Both the position numbers and the translations under genes were made by a program. The notes under the pieces are model-generated. The model saw only the letters and a program-made list of their open reading frames with translations, was not told the origin of the DNA and ran no database searches. A DNA stretch of 37,216 nt from the NCBI GenBank assembly GCA_947626365.1, contig CANQRW010000031.1, positions 1-37,216 on the forward strand. The letters run 5' to 3'. The first letter of the stretch is position 1; each line of letters starts with the position of its first letter. Positions 14,768 to 23,652 of the stretch are shown here, one piece after another. The stretch is from an uncultured Lachnospiraceae bacterium. GTDB taxonomy: Bacteria > Bacillota > Clostridia > Lachnospirales > Lachnospiraceae.

Positions 14768-17002
14768 ATGAGAGATTTCAGAAAGCAGGCGGAAGAACTT
14801 GTAGATCAGATGACGGTGGAGGAGATGGCCTCCCAGCTGAAATATGACGCTCCGGCCATTCCACGGCTGGGGATTCCCGGTTATAACTGGTGGAACGAGG
14901 CCCTTCACGGGGTGGCGAGGGCCGGAACGGCCACGGTGTTTCCCCAGGCAATCGGTATGGCGGCTATGTTTGACGCAGACCTGCTGGGAGAGATTGCCGA
15001 TGTGATCGCCACCGAGGGAAGAGCCAAGTACAACGCGCAGTCGGCCCATGGCGATGTGGGAATCTACAAGGGACTGACCTTCTGGTCTCCTAATGTGAAT
15101 ATTTTTCGGGATCCCAGATGGGGCAGAGGCCATGAGACCTACGGTGAGGACCCGTATCTGACATCCCGCCTGGGCGTAGCCTTCATCGAGGGGCTGCAGG
15201 GGGATGGCTGGAAGACGGATCAGCCGGAAGGCGGCGGATATATGAAGGCGGCCGCCTGCGCCAAGCATTTCGCAGTCCATTCCGGTCCGGAGAAGGAGCG
15301 GCACAGCTTTGACGCCGCGGCCTCGGCCAAGGATATGGAGGAGACTTATCTGCCGGCTTTTAAGGCGGCGGTCTGCGAGGCAGGGGTGGAGGCGGTCATG
15401 GGCGCTTACAACCGCACCAACGGAGAGCCCTGCTGCGGCAGCGAAACCCTGCTTAAGAAGATCCTGAGGGGAAAATGGGGATTCCAGGGCCATGTGGTAT
15501 CCGACTGCTGGGCCATCCGGGACTTCCACGAGCATCATATGGTGACGGCTACCGCCACGGAATCGGCGGCGCTGGCGCTGAAAAACGGCTGTGACTTAAA
15601 CTGCGGAAATACGTATCTTTACATATTGAAGGCCTATGAGGCGGGACTGATCACAAAGGAAGAGATCCGCCAGGCGGCCGTGCGGCTGTTTACCACCCGT
15701 ATGAAGCTGGGGCTCTTTGCGGATGACTGCGAGTATGACCGGATTCCTTATGAGGAAAATGACTCCGCGGAGCACAACCGGCTGTCCCTGGAGGCTGCCC
15801 GCCGGTCGGCGGTCCTTTTGAAGAACAGCGGCATCCTGCCGCTTGATAAAGAAAAACTGAAAACCGTGGGAGTGATCGGTCCCACGGCAGACCGCAGGAC
15901 TGTCCTGGAAGGCAATTACTGCGGGACGGCTTCGGAGTATGTGACCAATCTGGAGGGGATCCGGCGGATTGCCGGAGAGGATATCCGGATCCTGTATTCC
16001 GAGGGGAGCCATCTGTGGAACTGGCGTGTGGAAGGACAGGCGGAGGCGGACGACCGGCTCAGCGAGGCCGTGACTGTGGCGGAACACAGTGATGTGGTCG
16101 TCCTGTGCCTGGGACTTGACGCGACGCTGGAAGGCGAGCAGATGGACAGAAGCAATACCTTCGATTCCGGGGACAAGCCCAATCTTCTTCTGCCCCAGTG
16201 CCAGAGAAATCTTCTGGAGGCGGTTTGCGCCGTCGGAAAGCCGGTGGTCCTGGTGCTCAACGCAGGCAGCGCCATTGATTTAAGCTATGCTCAGGAACAC
16301 TGCGGCGCCATTCTTCAGTGCTGGTACAGCGGCGCCCGGGGCGGCCAGGCCATGGCGGAAATCCTTTTCGGCCAGGTCAATCCCTCAGGAAAGCTTCCAG
16401 TAACCTTCTACTATGACGGCACCCTGCCGGACTTCCAGGATTACAGCATGAAGGGACGGACCTACCGGTATTTGAAGGAGAAGCCTCTGTACCCCTTCGG
16501 CTATGGCCTCAGCTACAGCAGCTTCCGGTTTGACGAGCTGAAGACGGAGGCGTGTCCGGACCGGCCTGAGACTGCGGCGAAAGGATCAGAGAATCGCGGG
16601 CCGGAGGCGGATGCTTCAGTCATGGTGCTTCGGGGCAGTATCCGGGTGACTAACCAAAGCGATCGGGACGGTGCGGCTGTAGTGCAGGTTTATCTGGACA
16701 AGCAGCCTGCGGAGAAGCTTTCCAATGGAAGAAATGAACGATATATGACGGTCTTTGACCCGGATAACCAGCCAATCCGCAGCCTTGTGTGGTTTAAAAG
16801 GGTGCCGGTAAAGTCTGGCGAAGCTGTGACGGTACCATTTGAACTGCCCGACACAGCTTTTGAGACGGTTATGGAAGATGGAAGCCGCAGGATTTTGGAC
16901 GGCCGGTATACGGTGTACGCGGGAGGTTCCCAGCCGGACGAGAGAAGCCGTGAGCTTCTGGGGAAAGAGGACTGGCAAAGCGCGGAGATCACTCTGACGT
17001 AA
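14768..17002 (+). CDS. glycoside hydrolase family 3, beta-xylosidase/beta-glucosidase type
   Basis: A 744-residue cytoplasmic GH3 enzyme (no signal peptide). The N-terminal TIM-barrel domain includes NWWNEALHG, the KHFAVHSGPEKERHSF substrate-binding motif seen in Xyl3/Bxl-type beta-xylosidases, and VVSDCWAI with nucleophile Asp246. The alpha/beta C-domain holds the acid/base Glu in LEGEQMDR (455 or 457). The last 120 or so residues form the fibronectin-III-like domain. It should remove terminal beta-xylose, glucose or arabinose units from imported oligosaccharides. The WNEALHGVAR and HSGPEKERH motifs favour xylosidase, but substrate specificity cannot be fixed by eye. It is transcribed from its own promoter and closed by a terminator at 17081. 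Confidence 0.92.
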   Translation: MRDFRKQAEELVDQMTVEEMASQLKYDAPAIPRLGIPGYNWWNEALHGVARAGTATVFPQAIGMAAMFDADLLGEIADVIATEGRAKYNAQSAHGDVGIYKGLTFWSPNVNIFRDPRWGRGHETYGEDPYLTSRLGVAFIEGLQGDGWKTDQPEGGGYMKAAACAKHFAVHSGPEKERHSFDAAASAKDMEETYLPAFKAAVCEAGVEAVMGAYNRTNGEPCCGSETLLKKILRGKWGFQGHVVSDCWAIRDFHEHHMVTATATESAALALKNGCDLNCGNTYLYILKAYEAGLITKEEIRQAAVRLFTTRMKLGLFADDCEYDRIPYEENDSAEHNRLSLEAARRSAVLLKNSGILPLDKEKLKTVGVIGPTADRRTVLEGNYCGTASEYVTNLEGIRRIAGEDIRILYSEGSHLWNWRVEGQAEADDRLSEAVTVAEHSDVVVLCLGLDATLEGEQMDRSNTFDSGDKPNLLLPQCQRNLLEAVCAVGKPVVLVLNAGSAIDLSYAQEHCGAILQCWYSGARGGQAMAEILFGQVNPSGKLPVTFYYDGTLPDFQDYSMKGRTYRYLKEKPLYPFGYGLSYSSFRFDELKTEACPDRPETAAKGSENRGPEADASVMVLRGSIRVTNQSDRDGAAVVQVYLDKQPAEKLSNGRNERYMTVFDPDNQPIRSLVWFKRVPVKSGEAVTVPFELPDTAFETVMEDGSRRILDGRYTVYAGGSQPDERSRELLGKEDWQSAEITLT

Positions 17003-17080
17003 AAAATGGTGATGGTTCTTACCGGAACTATCGGGATATGGAATGTGAGACAAATTAAAACAGGCAGGACAGAGCGGCAG

Positions 17081-17125
17081 GGCCGGGATGGATGCGTGAT
17101 TTCGTGCGTACATCCTGGCCTTTTT
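17081..17125 (+). terminator. intrinsic terminator after the GH3 gene
   Basis: GGCCGGGATG (17081-17090) pairs with CATCCTGGCC (17111-17120), one wobble, with an internal smaller stem and five T directly after. Confidence 0.88.
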
Positions 17126-17280
17126 GCGTGCGGTTTGTCCAATGGCGCGGCCCTGCCAGAGGAACGTAAGGAAAGAAAAGAAAAAAGTTTTTCCTGAAAG
17201 AAACACAGAATGAACACAGAAAAAACACATTTAACTGATAAAGTAAACGGAAATCATAACAATCCGGAGGAAGCAGATAT

Positions 17281-18387
17281 ATGAACAGATACGGAGTACA
17301 GGCGGCCGCGGCTGTGGTCATGGCGGCCACAGCTGTGACATCGGTGCCGATGACGGCGCAGGCTGCCGACAATTATGAGTTGAGGAAGAAGGTAGTCCAA
17401 CTGGCAGGAATTACCGGATACGGCACTACCGGAGAATACGTGACCAGGGGAAATTTCGCTCAGATGCTGGTGAATGCCACGGCCTACAAGATTGTGGGAA
17501 CCGGAGCCAGCGGTACGGCCGTGTTCGCCGATGTGGCAGCGGGAAGCGAGTACGCCTCGGCCATCCGGGTGGCAGCGGAAAACGGCTGGATGACCGGATA
17601 TCTGGGCGGAGCTTTCCGACCGGATCAGCAGATCACCCTTCAGGAGGCGGCCCGGGGCATACTGGCTCTGTTAGGATATACCAATGAAGATTTCAGCGGC
17701 AATCAGATTGGAGGAAGGTGGGCCCAGTTCCAGAAACTGGAGCTGAATGAGAATATCAACAAACAGGCCGCGGAGATTCTGACACAGGAGGACTGTGTCA
17801 ATCTGTTTTACAATCTGCTTCGGACGGAGACGAAGAACGGCCCTGCTTACTGTACGACTCTGGGATATGAGCTGTCGTCTGACGGAGAGGTCAATCCCCT
17901 GACTATCGCGGACAATGAGCTGAAGGGACCGAAGGTAGTGAGGAAAAGCGAAAGCATCGATGATTACCTGCCGTTTAAGGCAAGCGAGGCCACTTTCTAC
18001 CTGAACGGAGAATACTCCTCCTTCGAGAGAGTGAAGCAGGAGAAGCAGAGCGAGGGATTCCTGGTCATCTATTACAATACAACGAGCAAGACGGTGTGGG
18101 CGTACAGCTCCGCGGATAACTGGTCGGAAGGCACTGTAGGGCAGGTTGCAGTCAAAGGAACCGTCAGCGGTATTTTCTACAATTCCAGTGATGTGATGAC
18201 GCCCAGCGTGGTGATGCTGGAGGACGGAGACGATGTTCAGTTTAAGCTGGGCAGCTCGGATGTGCAGTTTGGATTTTCCATTTACGGAGATGTCAAGGTG
18301 GGAGATGACGTGATTCTGCTCTGTGAAGCTACCGGCGGTTCCGAGGGAAACATGTCCTACACAGTAATAGATTATGTAAAATATTGA
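17281..18387 (+). CDS. secreted protein with S-layer homology (SLH) repeats
   Basis: A 368-residue protein with a signal peptide ending near AQAADN (residue about 30). Two SLH-type repeats follow: YVTRGNFAQMLVNAT near 55-70 and the well-kept VFADVAAGSEYASAIRVAAENGWMTG...FRPDQQITLQEAARGILALLGY around 81-140. SLH domains hold proteins to pyruvylated cell-wall glycan. The C-terminal 200 residues are beta-rich with no family I recognise. GGAGG at 17265 sets the start. It leads an operon with a membrane-fusion protein, ABC ATPase and permease (gaps of 15 bases, about 98 bases and an overlap), so it may be the wall-spanning piece of that export machine. Confidence 0.85.
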   Translation: MNRYGVQAAAAVVMAATAVTSVPMTAQAADNYELRKKVVQLAGITGYGTTGEYVTRGNFAQMLVNATAYKIVGTGASGTAVFADVAAGSEYASAIRVAAENGWMTGYLGGAFRPDQQITLQEAARGILALLGYTNEDFSGNQIGGRWAQFQKLELNENINKQAAEILTQEDCVNLFYNLLRTETKNGPAYCTTLGYELSSDGEVNPLTIADNELKGPKVVRKSESIDDYLPFKASEATFYLNGEYSSFERVKQEKQSEGFLVIYYNTTSKTVWAYSSADNWSEGTVGQVAVKGTVSGIFYNSSDVMTPSVVMLEDGDDVQFKLGSSDVQFGFSIYGDVKVGDDVILLCEATGGSEGNMSYTVIDYVKY

Positions 18388-18402
18388 TGAGGCAGGTGCG
18401 GT

Positions 18403-20295
18403 ATGTCTGAAGCAGAGAAGAATTTGCAGGGACCAGAGGAAAAACGGCAGGAGGGAGCCGGGTTGGACGCCGTACCGGCGCTGGAGGCGGAGCATCTTCC
18501 GGTTAAGGGGAACGGAGCCGGGCTTACACAGACCGGGAAGGAAAAGAAAGGTAAGAAGAAAAGAACAGGCCGTCTGACGGACAGGCAGAAGCGGATTCGG
18601 ATCATTCTGATTCTTGGGGCGCTGCTTCTGCTGGCGATTTTGGCCTGGGTATTTCTGACCAGAAGAGGCGCGGCCGGGGGCAGCAGGCGGGCCGCGGCGT
18701 CCGGGGAAGGACAGAGGACCGCCGTGGTGCAGCGGATGAGCATTACCTCGGAATTGTCTTCCGCGGGAACATTGGCGCCTAAAAACACTTACAATATCAC
18801 ATCCCTGGCTTCCGGAGAGGTGGTGGGGGCTGATTTCGAGGAAGGGGATCAGGTGGCAGAAGGGCAGGTCCTTTACCGGATCGATTCCTCCAATCTGGAT
18901 ACGGATCTTAAGACTGCGGAAGGTTCCCTGACCAGAGCTCAGTCCTCTTATGACCAGGCGGTGGAAGATTATAACGAAGTGTTGGCTGATTACAGCGGAA
19001 ACACATACAAGGCCACGGAGACCGGATACATAAAATCTCTTCGGGTGAAGGAAGGGGACCGGATCAGCAACGGCACAGCCCTGGCGGATATCTATGATGA
19101 CACCACCATGAAGCTGAAGGTGCCGTTCCTGAGTACGGAGGCGGTCATGATCGGCGTGGGAAATGAAGGGCTGATTACCCTCAGCGAGACCGGCGAACAG
19201 CTGGGAGGAGTAGTGACGGCAGTAAGCAACATGGATGAGACCCTGACCGGCGGCCGGATTGTCCGCTATGTGACTATGCAGGTCGCCAATCCGGGAGGAC
19301 TGACGACAGAACATTCTGCCACAGCGCAGATTGGGGAATGGCTCTGCGCCCAGGAGGGAACCTTTGAGCCGATTCAGGATATGACCATGATGGCCAATCT
19401 GTCGTCCAACACCAATATCGAGATCGAGGCCCTTCTGTTTCACGAGGGGGATTACATTACGGAAGGAAGCGCCCTGTTCCGGATGACGGACAAAAGCGCT
19501 CAGGATGTGCTGCGGACCTATAAAAACGCCGTGGACAGCGCTGAGGAAAATCTGGAGTCTGCCCAGAACCGGCTGACTACGACCCAGGATTCCTATGCGG
19601 ACTATACCATTACTGCCCCGATTTCCGGACAGGTGATCACCAAGACCACCAAGGTGGGGGATAAAGTGACCACCGGAGGCAATAACAGCACGGTGATGGC
19701 CACCATTTATGATCTGTCGGGACTGACCTTTGAGATGTCTGTAGATGAACTGGATGTTCAGAAGGTACAGGTGGGACAGAAGGTGGAGGTTCAGGCGGAT
19801 GCCTTTGAGGGAGAGACATTTACGGGCACGGTGACCAATATCAGCCTGGCCAGCTCCTACTCCAATGGTGTGACCAATTATCCGGTTACGGTGACGCTGG
19901 AAGATGCGGGCAGCCTTCTGCCGGGAATGAATGTGGACGGCAGCATCATTCTGGATGAAGCGGAAAATGTCCTGGCGGTTCCGGTGGACGCCCTTATGAG
20001 AGGCAACCGGGTCTATGTAAAGGATCCGTCCGTCACGGAAAGTACGGACGGGGTTCCGGCAGGATTCCGGGCGGTTTCCGTGGAGACCGGACTGATGAAT
20101 GACGATTATGTGGAGATTGTAAGCGGTCTGGAGGAGGGCGACGAGGTGTATGTGGCGGAATCCTCTGTATCGAACAACGGCTTTATGATGCCCGGCGGCA
20201 TGGGAGGTCCCGACAGAGGCGGTATGGGAGGCCCGGGCGGGGGAGCTCCGTCCGGCGGCGGCAACCGGGGAAATATGGGCGGCGGAAGGCCGTAG
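18403..20295 (+). CDS. membrane-fusion protein (HlyD/MacA-like adaptor) of a MacAB-type exporter
   Basis: A 630-residue periplasmic-adaptor-type protein. Residues 1-62 are a charged cytoplasmic tail, 64-87 the membrane anchor, and then come the lipoyl/barrel-sandwich halves (NTYNITSLASGEVVGADFEEGD and TITAPISGQVITKTTKVGDKV) separated by a helical hairpin. A beta-barrel follows (ISGQV... to SIILDE) and a Gly/Met/Pro-rich tail from about 597 ends the protein. MacA proteins are about 370-400 residues, so both an N-tail and an extra inserted segment enlarge this one. In a monoderm it would bridge the membrane and the wall with the SLH protein. A weak ribosome site lies 15 bases after the preceding stop. 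Confidence 0.88.
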   Translation: MSEAEKNLQGPEEKRQEGAGLDAVPALEAEHLPVKGNGAGLTQTGKEKKGKKKRTGRLTDRQKRIRIILILGALLLLAILAWVFLTRRGAAGGSRRAAASGEGQRTAVVQRMSITSELSSAGTLAPKNTYNITSLASGEVVGADFEEGDQVAEGQVLYRIDSSNLDTDLKTAEGSLTRAQSSYDQAVEDYNEVLADYSGNTYKATETGYIKSLRVKEGDRISNGTALADIYDDTTMKLKVPFLSTEAVMIGVGNEGLITLSETGEQLGGVVTAVSNMDETLTGGRIVRYVTMQVANPGGLTTEHSATAQIGEWLCAQEGTFEPIQDMTMMANLSSNTNIEIEALLFHEGDYITEGSALFRMTDKSAQDVLRTYKNAVDSAEENLESAQNRLTTTQDSYADYTITAPISGQVITKTTKVGDKVTTGGNNSTVMATIYDLSGLTFEMSVDELDVQKVQVGQKVEVQADAFEGETFTGTVTNISLASSYSNGVTNYPVTVTLEDAGSLLPGMNVDGSIILDEAENVLAVPVDALMRGNRVYVKDPSVTESTDGVPAGFRAVSVETGLMNDDYVEIVSGLEEGDEVYVAESSVSNNGFMMPGGMGGPDRGGMGGPGGGAPSGGGNRGNMGGGRP

Positions 20296-20393
20296 ACGGC
20301 CGGCTGTGAACGGCGGCAGACGGAATACCGGGAATCGGCAGGCTGCATGAGGCAGCCGCCGGAAAATCTTTCAAATTGCGGGAGAATAGATTC

Positions 20394-21101
20394 ATGGCGG
20401 AACCCTTGATTCAACTGAGTCATATTTACAAGATCTATATGATGGGCGATGAGGAAGTCCGGGCCAACGATGATATCAGCCTGACCATTGATAGGGGTGA
20501 ATTTGTGGCGATCGTAGGCAAGTCCGGCAGCGGAAAGTCCACTTTGATGAACATTATCGGAGCCCTGGACGTGGCCACGGACGGAGAGTATATCCTGGGC
20601 GGCGAAGATGTGGGAGAGATGAGCGACAATCAGCTGGCGGAAATCCGCAACAAGATGATCGGTTTCGTGTTTCAGCAGTATAATCTGCTGCCGAAGCTGA
20701 ATCTGCTGGAGAATGTGGAGCTGCCCCTTCTCTACGCCGGAGTGGGCACGGCGGAGCGGCGGGAGAGAGCCATGCAGTCTCTGGAACGGGTGGGCCTTGC
20801 GGAGAAATGGAAGAATCTGCCCAATCAGCTGTCCGGCGGCCAGCAGCAAAGGGTGTCCATTGCCAGGGCGCTGGCAGGCAATCCTTCCCTGATCCTGGCC
20901 GATGAGCCTACAGGGGCCCTGGATTCCAGGACCAGCCGGGAGGTGCTGGATTTTTTCAAGAAGCTGAACGACGAGGGCAACACGATCATCATTATCACCC
21001 ACGACAATTCCATTGCCCTGGAAGCCCGGAGGGTGGTGCGGATCCATGACGGAAAAATCAATTTTGACGGAGATGTGAAAGACTATGCTGCAATCCTTTA
21101 A
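20394..21101 (+). CDS. MacB/LolD-like ABC transporter ATPase
   Basis: A 235-residue ABC ATPase. Walker A GKSGSGKS at 42-49, the Q-loop FVFQQYN, the signature LSGGQQQR and Walker B LILADEPTGALDS are all intact, with the H-loop in IITHD. The sequence pattern (NIIGALD, EIRNKMIGFVFQQYNLL) is the MacB/FtsE-like group that powers mechanotransmission exporters. ATG 20394 with GGGAG at 20380 is used; a frame-opening TTG at 20376 lacks a ribosome site. The permease start overlaps its last 17 bases. Confidence 0.93.
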   Translation: MAEPLIQLSHIYKIYMMGDEEVRANDDISLTIDRGEFVAIVGKSGSGKSTLMNIIGALDVATDGEYILGGEDVGEMSDNQLAEIRNKMIGFVFQQYNLLPKLNLLENVELPLLYAGVGTAERRERAMQSLERVGLAEKWKNLPNQLSGGQQQRVSIARALAGNPSLILADEPTGALDSRTSREVLDFFKKLNDEGNTIIIITHDNSIALEARRVVRIHDGKINFDGDVKDYAAIL

Positions 21102-22263
21102 ACTGGCCCTGAAAAGCATACAAAGCAACAAAATGAGGTCTTTTCTGACCATGCTGGGCATTATTATCGGCGTGGCTTCCGTAATCATACTGGTGAGCCT
21201 GGTCAATTCTTACATGTCTTATATGACGGAAAGCTTTGCCAGTCTGGGCACGAACCAGATCAATGTGAATGTGACTAACATCTCTTCCCGATCGGTCTCT
21301 GTGGATCAGATGTATGAGTTTTATGAGGAGCACACGGATATGTTCGACAATATGACGCCTATGGTGCAGGTGGGGACCACGGTAAAGCATGGCAGCGATA
21401 CCATGTCGGCCACCAGTGTGGCGGGAGTCAGCGAGGAGTATCTGGATATCAAGGCCTATGAGCTGGAACAGGGGCGGAATATCCAGTATTCCGATATCGT
21501 ATCCCGCCAGAAGGTCTGCGTCATCGGATATTATGTGGCCCATGAGCTGTACGGAAGTCCGGAAAAGGCTGTGGATGAGACGCTGAAGATCGGCGGCTAC
21601 GCCTTCCGGATCGTAGGCGTGGTGAAACGGCAGGACGAGGAGGAACTGGAGGACGGAGGAACCGACGATTTCGTCTGGATGCCTTATAGCTGTGCCGTGA
21701 AAATGGCCAGAAACGCCAATATCGGCAGCTATACATTTACGATCATGGATCTTTCATCGGCCGGCGACGCCACGGAGCTGATTGAGAATTTCCTGTATGA
21801 AATATTTAAAAACGACGACCTGTACCGGGTGACTGCCATGAGCGAGATGCTGGATTCTCTGAATTCCATGATCACCATGGTGTCCGCCGGCCTGGGCGGA
21901 ATCGCCGGAATCTCGCTTCTGGTAGCCGGCGTAGGCGTCATGAACATCATGCTGGTGTCGGTGACGGAACGGACCAGGGAGATCGGCATCCGGAAGGCCC
22001 TGGGAGCCAAGAAAAGCGTGATCCTGCAGCAGTTCGTCATCGAGGCGGCGGTTCAGAGCGCTCTGGGCGGCATCCTGGGAATCCTCCTGGGAAGCGTGGC
22101 TACGGAGGCCGTGGGCGCCCTGGCCGGACTGGATGCGAAGCCGACGCCGGGAGCCATCCTGATCTCCTTCAGTGTATCCGTCGCCATCGGACTGTTCTTC
22201 GGATATGCCCCGGCCAGACGGGCCGCCGGTCTGAATCCCATCGACGCCCTGCGAAGCGAGTAA
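21085..22263 (+). CDS. MacB-type ABC transporter permease
   Basis: A 392-residue MacB-like permease. An N-terminal transmembrane helix (SKMRSFLTMLGIIIGV-type stretch, here NKMRSFLTMLGIIIGVASVI) is followed by a large extracytoplasmic MacB_PCD domain (about 45-265), then three C-terminal helices with the conserved MNIMLVSVTERTREIGIRKA motif and a PARRAAGLNPIDAL ending. This is the mechanotransmission type that works with a membrane-fusion protein to expel peptides, antibiotics or small molecules. It is the last gene of the SLH/MFP/ATPase operon. Its last codons and stop are partly duplicated downstream. Confidence 0.93.
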   Translation: MLQSFKLALKSIQSNKMRSFLTMLGIIIGVASVIILVSLVNSYMSYMTESFASLGTNQINVNVTNISSRSVSVDQMYEFYEEHTDMFDNMTPMVQVGTTVKHGSDTMSATSVAGVSEEYLDIKAYELEQGRNIQYSDIVSRQKVCVIGYYVAHELYGSPEKAVDETLKIGGYAFRIVGVVKRQDEEELEDGGTDDFVWMPYSCAVKMARNANIGSYTFTIMDLSSAGDATELIENFLYEIFKNDDLYRVTAMSEMLDSLNSMITMVSAGLGGIAGISLLVAGVGVMNIMLVSVTERTREIGIRKALGAKKSVILQQFVIEAAVQSALGGILGILLGSVATEAVGALAGLDAKPTPGAILISFSVSVAIGLFFGYAPARRAAGLNPIDALRSE

Positions 22264-22333
22264 GTTTGAGGCCCTGCGGAGCAAATAAGTTTTACGCCCC
22301 TGCGGCGTGTTCCTGCGGGGAGAATAAGTTTTT
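22246..22333 (+). repeat. duplicated 3' tail of the permease gene
   Basis: GCCCTGCGAAGCGAGTAAGT (22246-) recurs as GCCCTGCGGAGCAAATAAGT (22271-) and, more loosely, CCTGCGGGGAGAATAAGT (22312-). The first two share stop codon and following TT. This is a short tandem duplication of the gene end. Confidence 0.7.
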
Positions 22334-22334
22334 C

Positions 22335-22363
22335 TTGCCTTGAAAGGCGGATAGTGATAGAAT
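22335..22363 (+). promoter_or_regulatory. promoter of the dipeptidase gene
   Basis: TTGCCT (22335-22340), 17 bases, TAGAAT (22358-22363). Confidence 0.5.
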
Positions 22364-22441
22364 AAGAAGCTGCAAAGGGGCGTCTTGCGGGGCCGCTCCT
22401 TTCGTATATTGTAAAAGAAAAGGGAAGAGGGAGTTATTCGT

Positions 22442-23446
22442 ATGAAAGTCGTTGATATGCACTGTGATACCATGGGCGAGATTCATGACAGGAGAAGAGA
22501 GGGAGAGGAGATCTGCCTGCGGAAGAGCCGTCTCCACATGGATCTGGAGAAAATGCAGACAGGAGATTACGGCCTGCAGAACTTTGCGGTGTTTGTTCAT
22601 CTGGGGCGGGAAAAAAAGCCCTTTGAATATGCCATGGAGACCATCGACACCTTCTATCAGGAGATAGAGGCCAACAGCGATGTGATCGGTGCGGTGAAGT
22701 CCTGGGCGGATATCGAGAAAAACTGGGCGGAGGGAAAGATGTCGGCCCTTCTGACGCTGGAGGAGGGCGGTGCCTGCCAGGGCAATCTGGCCTATCTGCG
22801 GGATTTCTACCGGCTGGGCGTGCGGATGATGACCCTGACCTGGAATTTTCCCAATGAACTGGCCTGGCCCAACAATATGAAACTGAAGATCCGCTCCACC
22901 ATGGGAGAGCCGGATACGGAGCATGGCCTGACAGAGACCGGAATTGAATTTGTCCGGGAGATGGAGCGCCTGGGCATGATTGTGGATGTGTCTCATCTGG
23001 GCGACGCCGGCTTCTGGGATGTGGTGAAGTATACAAAACGGCCTTTTGTTGCCAGCCATTCTAATTGCCGCGCCCTGGTGCCAAGCTGTCCCAGAGATCT
23101 GACGGATGAGATGCTGAAGGCCCTGGCGGAGCGAGGCGGCGTGGCCGGAATCAATTACTGCATCGATTTTCTGCGGGAGCCGGGAGAGTGGAAGGAAGGC
23201 GAGCGGAAAATGAGCCGGGTCTCCGATATGGTCCGCCATATGAAGCATATGAAAAAGGTAGGAGGTATCGGCTGCGTTGGCCTGGGCTCCGATTTCGACG
23301 GCATTGAAGGTACATTGGAGATGGGCTCCGCGGCAGGCATGCAGATGCTGGCGGAGGAGATGAAAAAACAGGGATTCGCCCCGTCGGAGATTGAAGCGGC
23401 GTTCTATAAAAATGTGCTTCGGGTCTACAAAGAGATATTGAAATAA
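22442..23446 (+). CDS. membrane dipeptidase family (M19) protein
   Basis: A 334-residue zinc dipeptidase of family M19 (renal-dipeptidase-like). Metal-binding residues are visible: HCD (His7, Asp9), the EEGG bridging Glu, and two His in DVSHLGD and ASHSNCR, with GSDFDG near the end. It cleaves dipeptides, including those with a D-residue, in the cytoplasm here as no signal peptide is seen. GGGAG ahead of ATG 22442 supports the start. It stands as a separate unit after the MacAB-like operon. Confidence 0.93.
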   Translation: MKVVDMHCDTMGEIHDRRREGEEICLRKSRLHMDLEKMQTGDYGLQNFAVFVHLGREKKPFEYAMETIDTFYQEIEANSDVIGAVKSWADIEKNWAEGKMSALLTLEEGGACQGNLAYLRDFYRLGVRMMTLTWNFPNELAWPNNMKLKIRSTMGEPDTEHGLTETGIEFVREMERLGMIVDVSHLGDAGFWDVVKYTKRPFVASHSNCRALVPSCPRDLTDEMLKALAERGGVAGINYCIDFLREPGEWKEGERKMSRVSDMVRHMKHMKKVGGIGCVGLGSDFDGIEGTLEMGSAAGMQMLAEEMKKQGFAPSEIEAAFYKNVLRVYKEILK

Positions 23447-23448
23447 CG

Positions 23449-23472
23449 GATGCCGGAGAAGGCTGCGGCATC
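23449..23472 (+). terminator. hairpin after the dipeptidase gene, weak terminator
   Basis: GATGCCG (23449-23455) pairs with CGGCATC (23466-23472). No T run follows, so termination is doubtful. Confidence 0.35.
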
Positions 23473-23550
23473 GCGGAGGATGGCACAGTTACTTTAATGA
23501 TTTTATGCTTCAATGCGTTGAATTTCTAAAAAAATTATCGCTTTAAAACA

Positions 23551-23579
23551 TTGACTATAACGAAAAAATGTAGTATGAT
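23551..23579 (+). promoter_or_regulatory. promoter of the TrpXYZ-like importer operon
   Basis: TTGACT (23551-23556), 17 bases, TATGAT (23574-23579). Confidence 0.7.
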
Positions 23580-23652
23580 ATGCAAGTGGTTTTGTAAACA
23601 AAGCCGCGAGTCATGAGATGAAGAAATGAAACAAAGAAAAGAGGATGAGATT

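Noticed and set aside
17671-19443. 590-codon open frame on the minus strand
   Set aside because: It overlaps the SLH protein and membrane-fusion genes, both strongly supported; the length comes from biased codon use in GC-rich genes.
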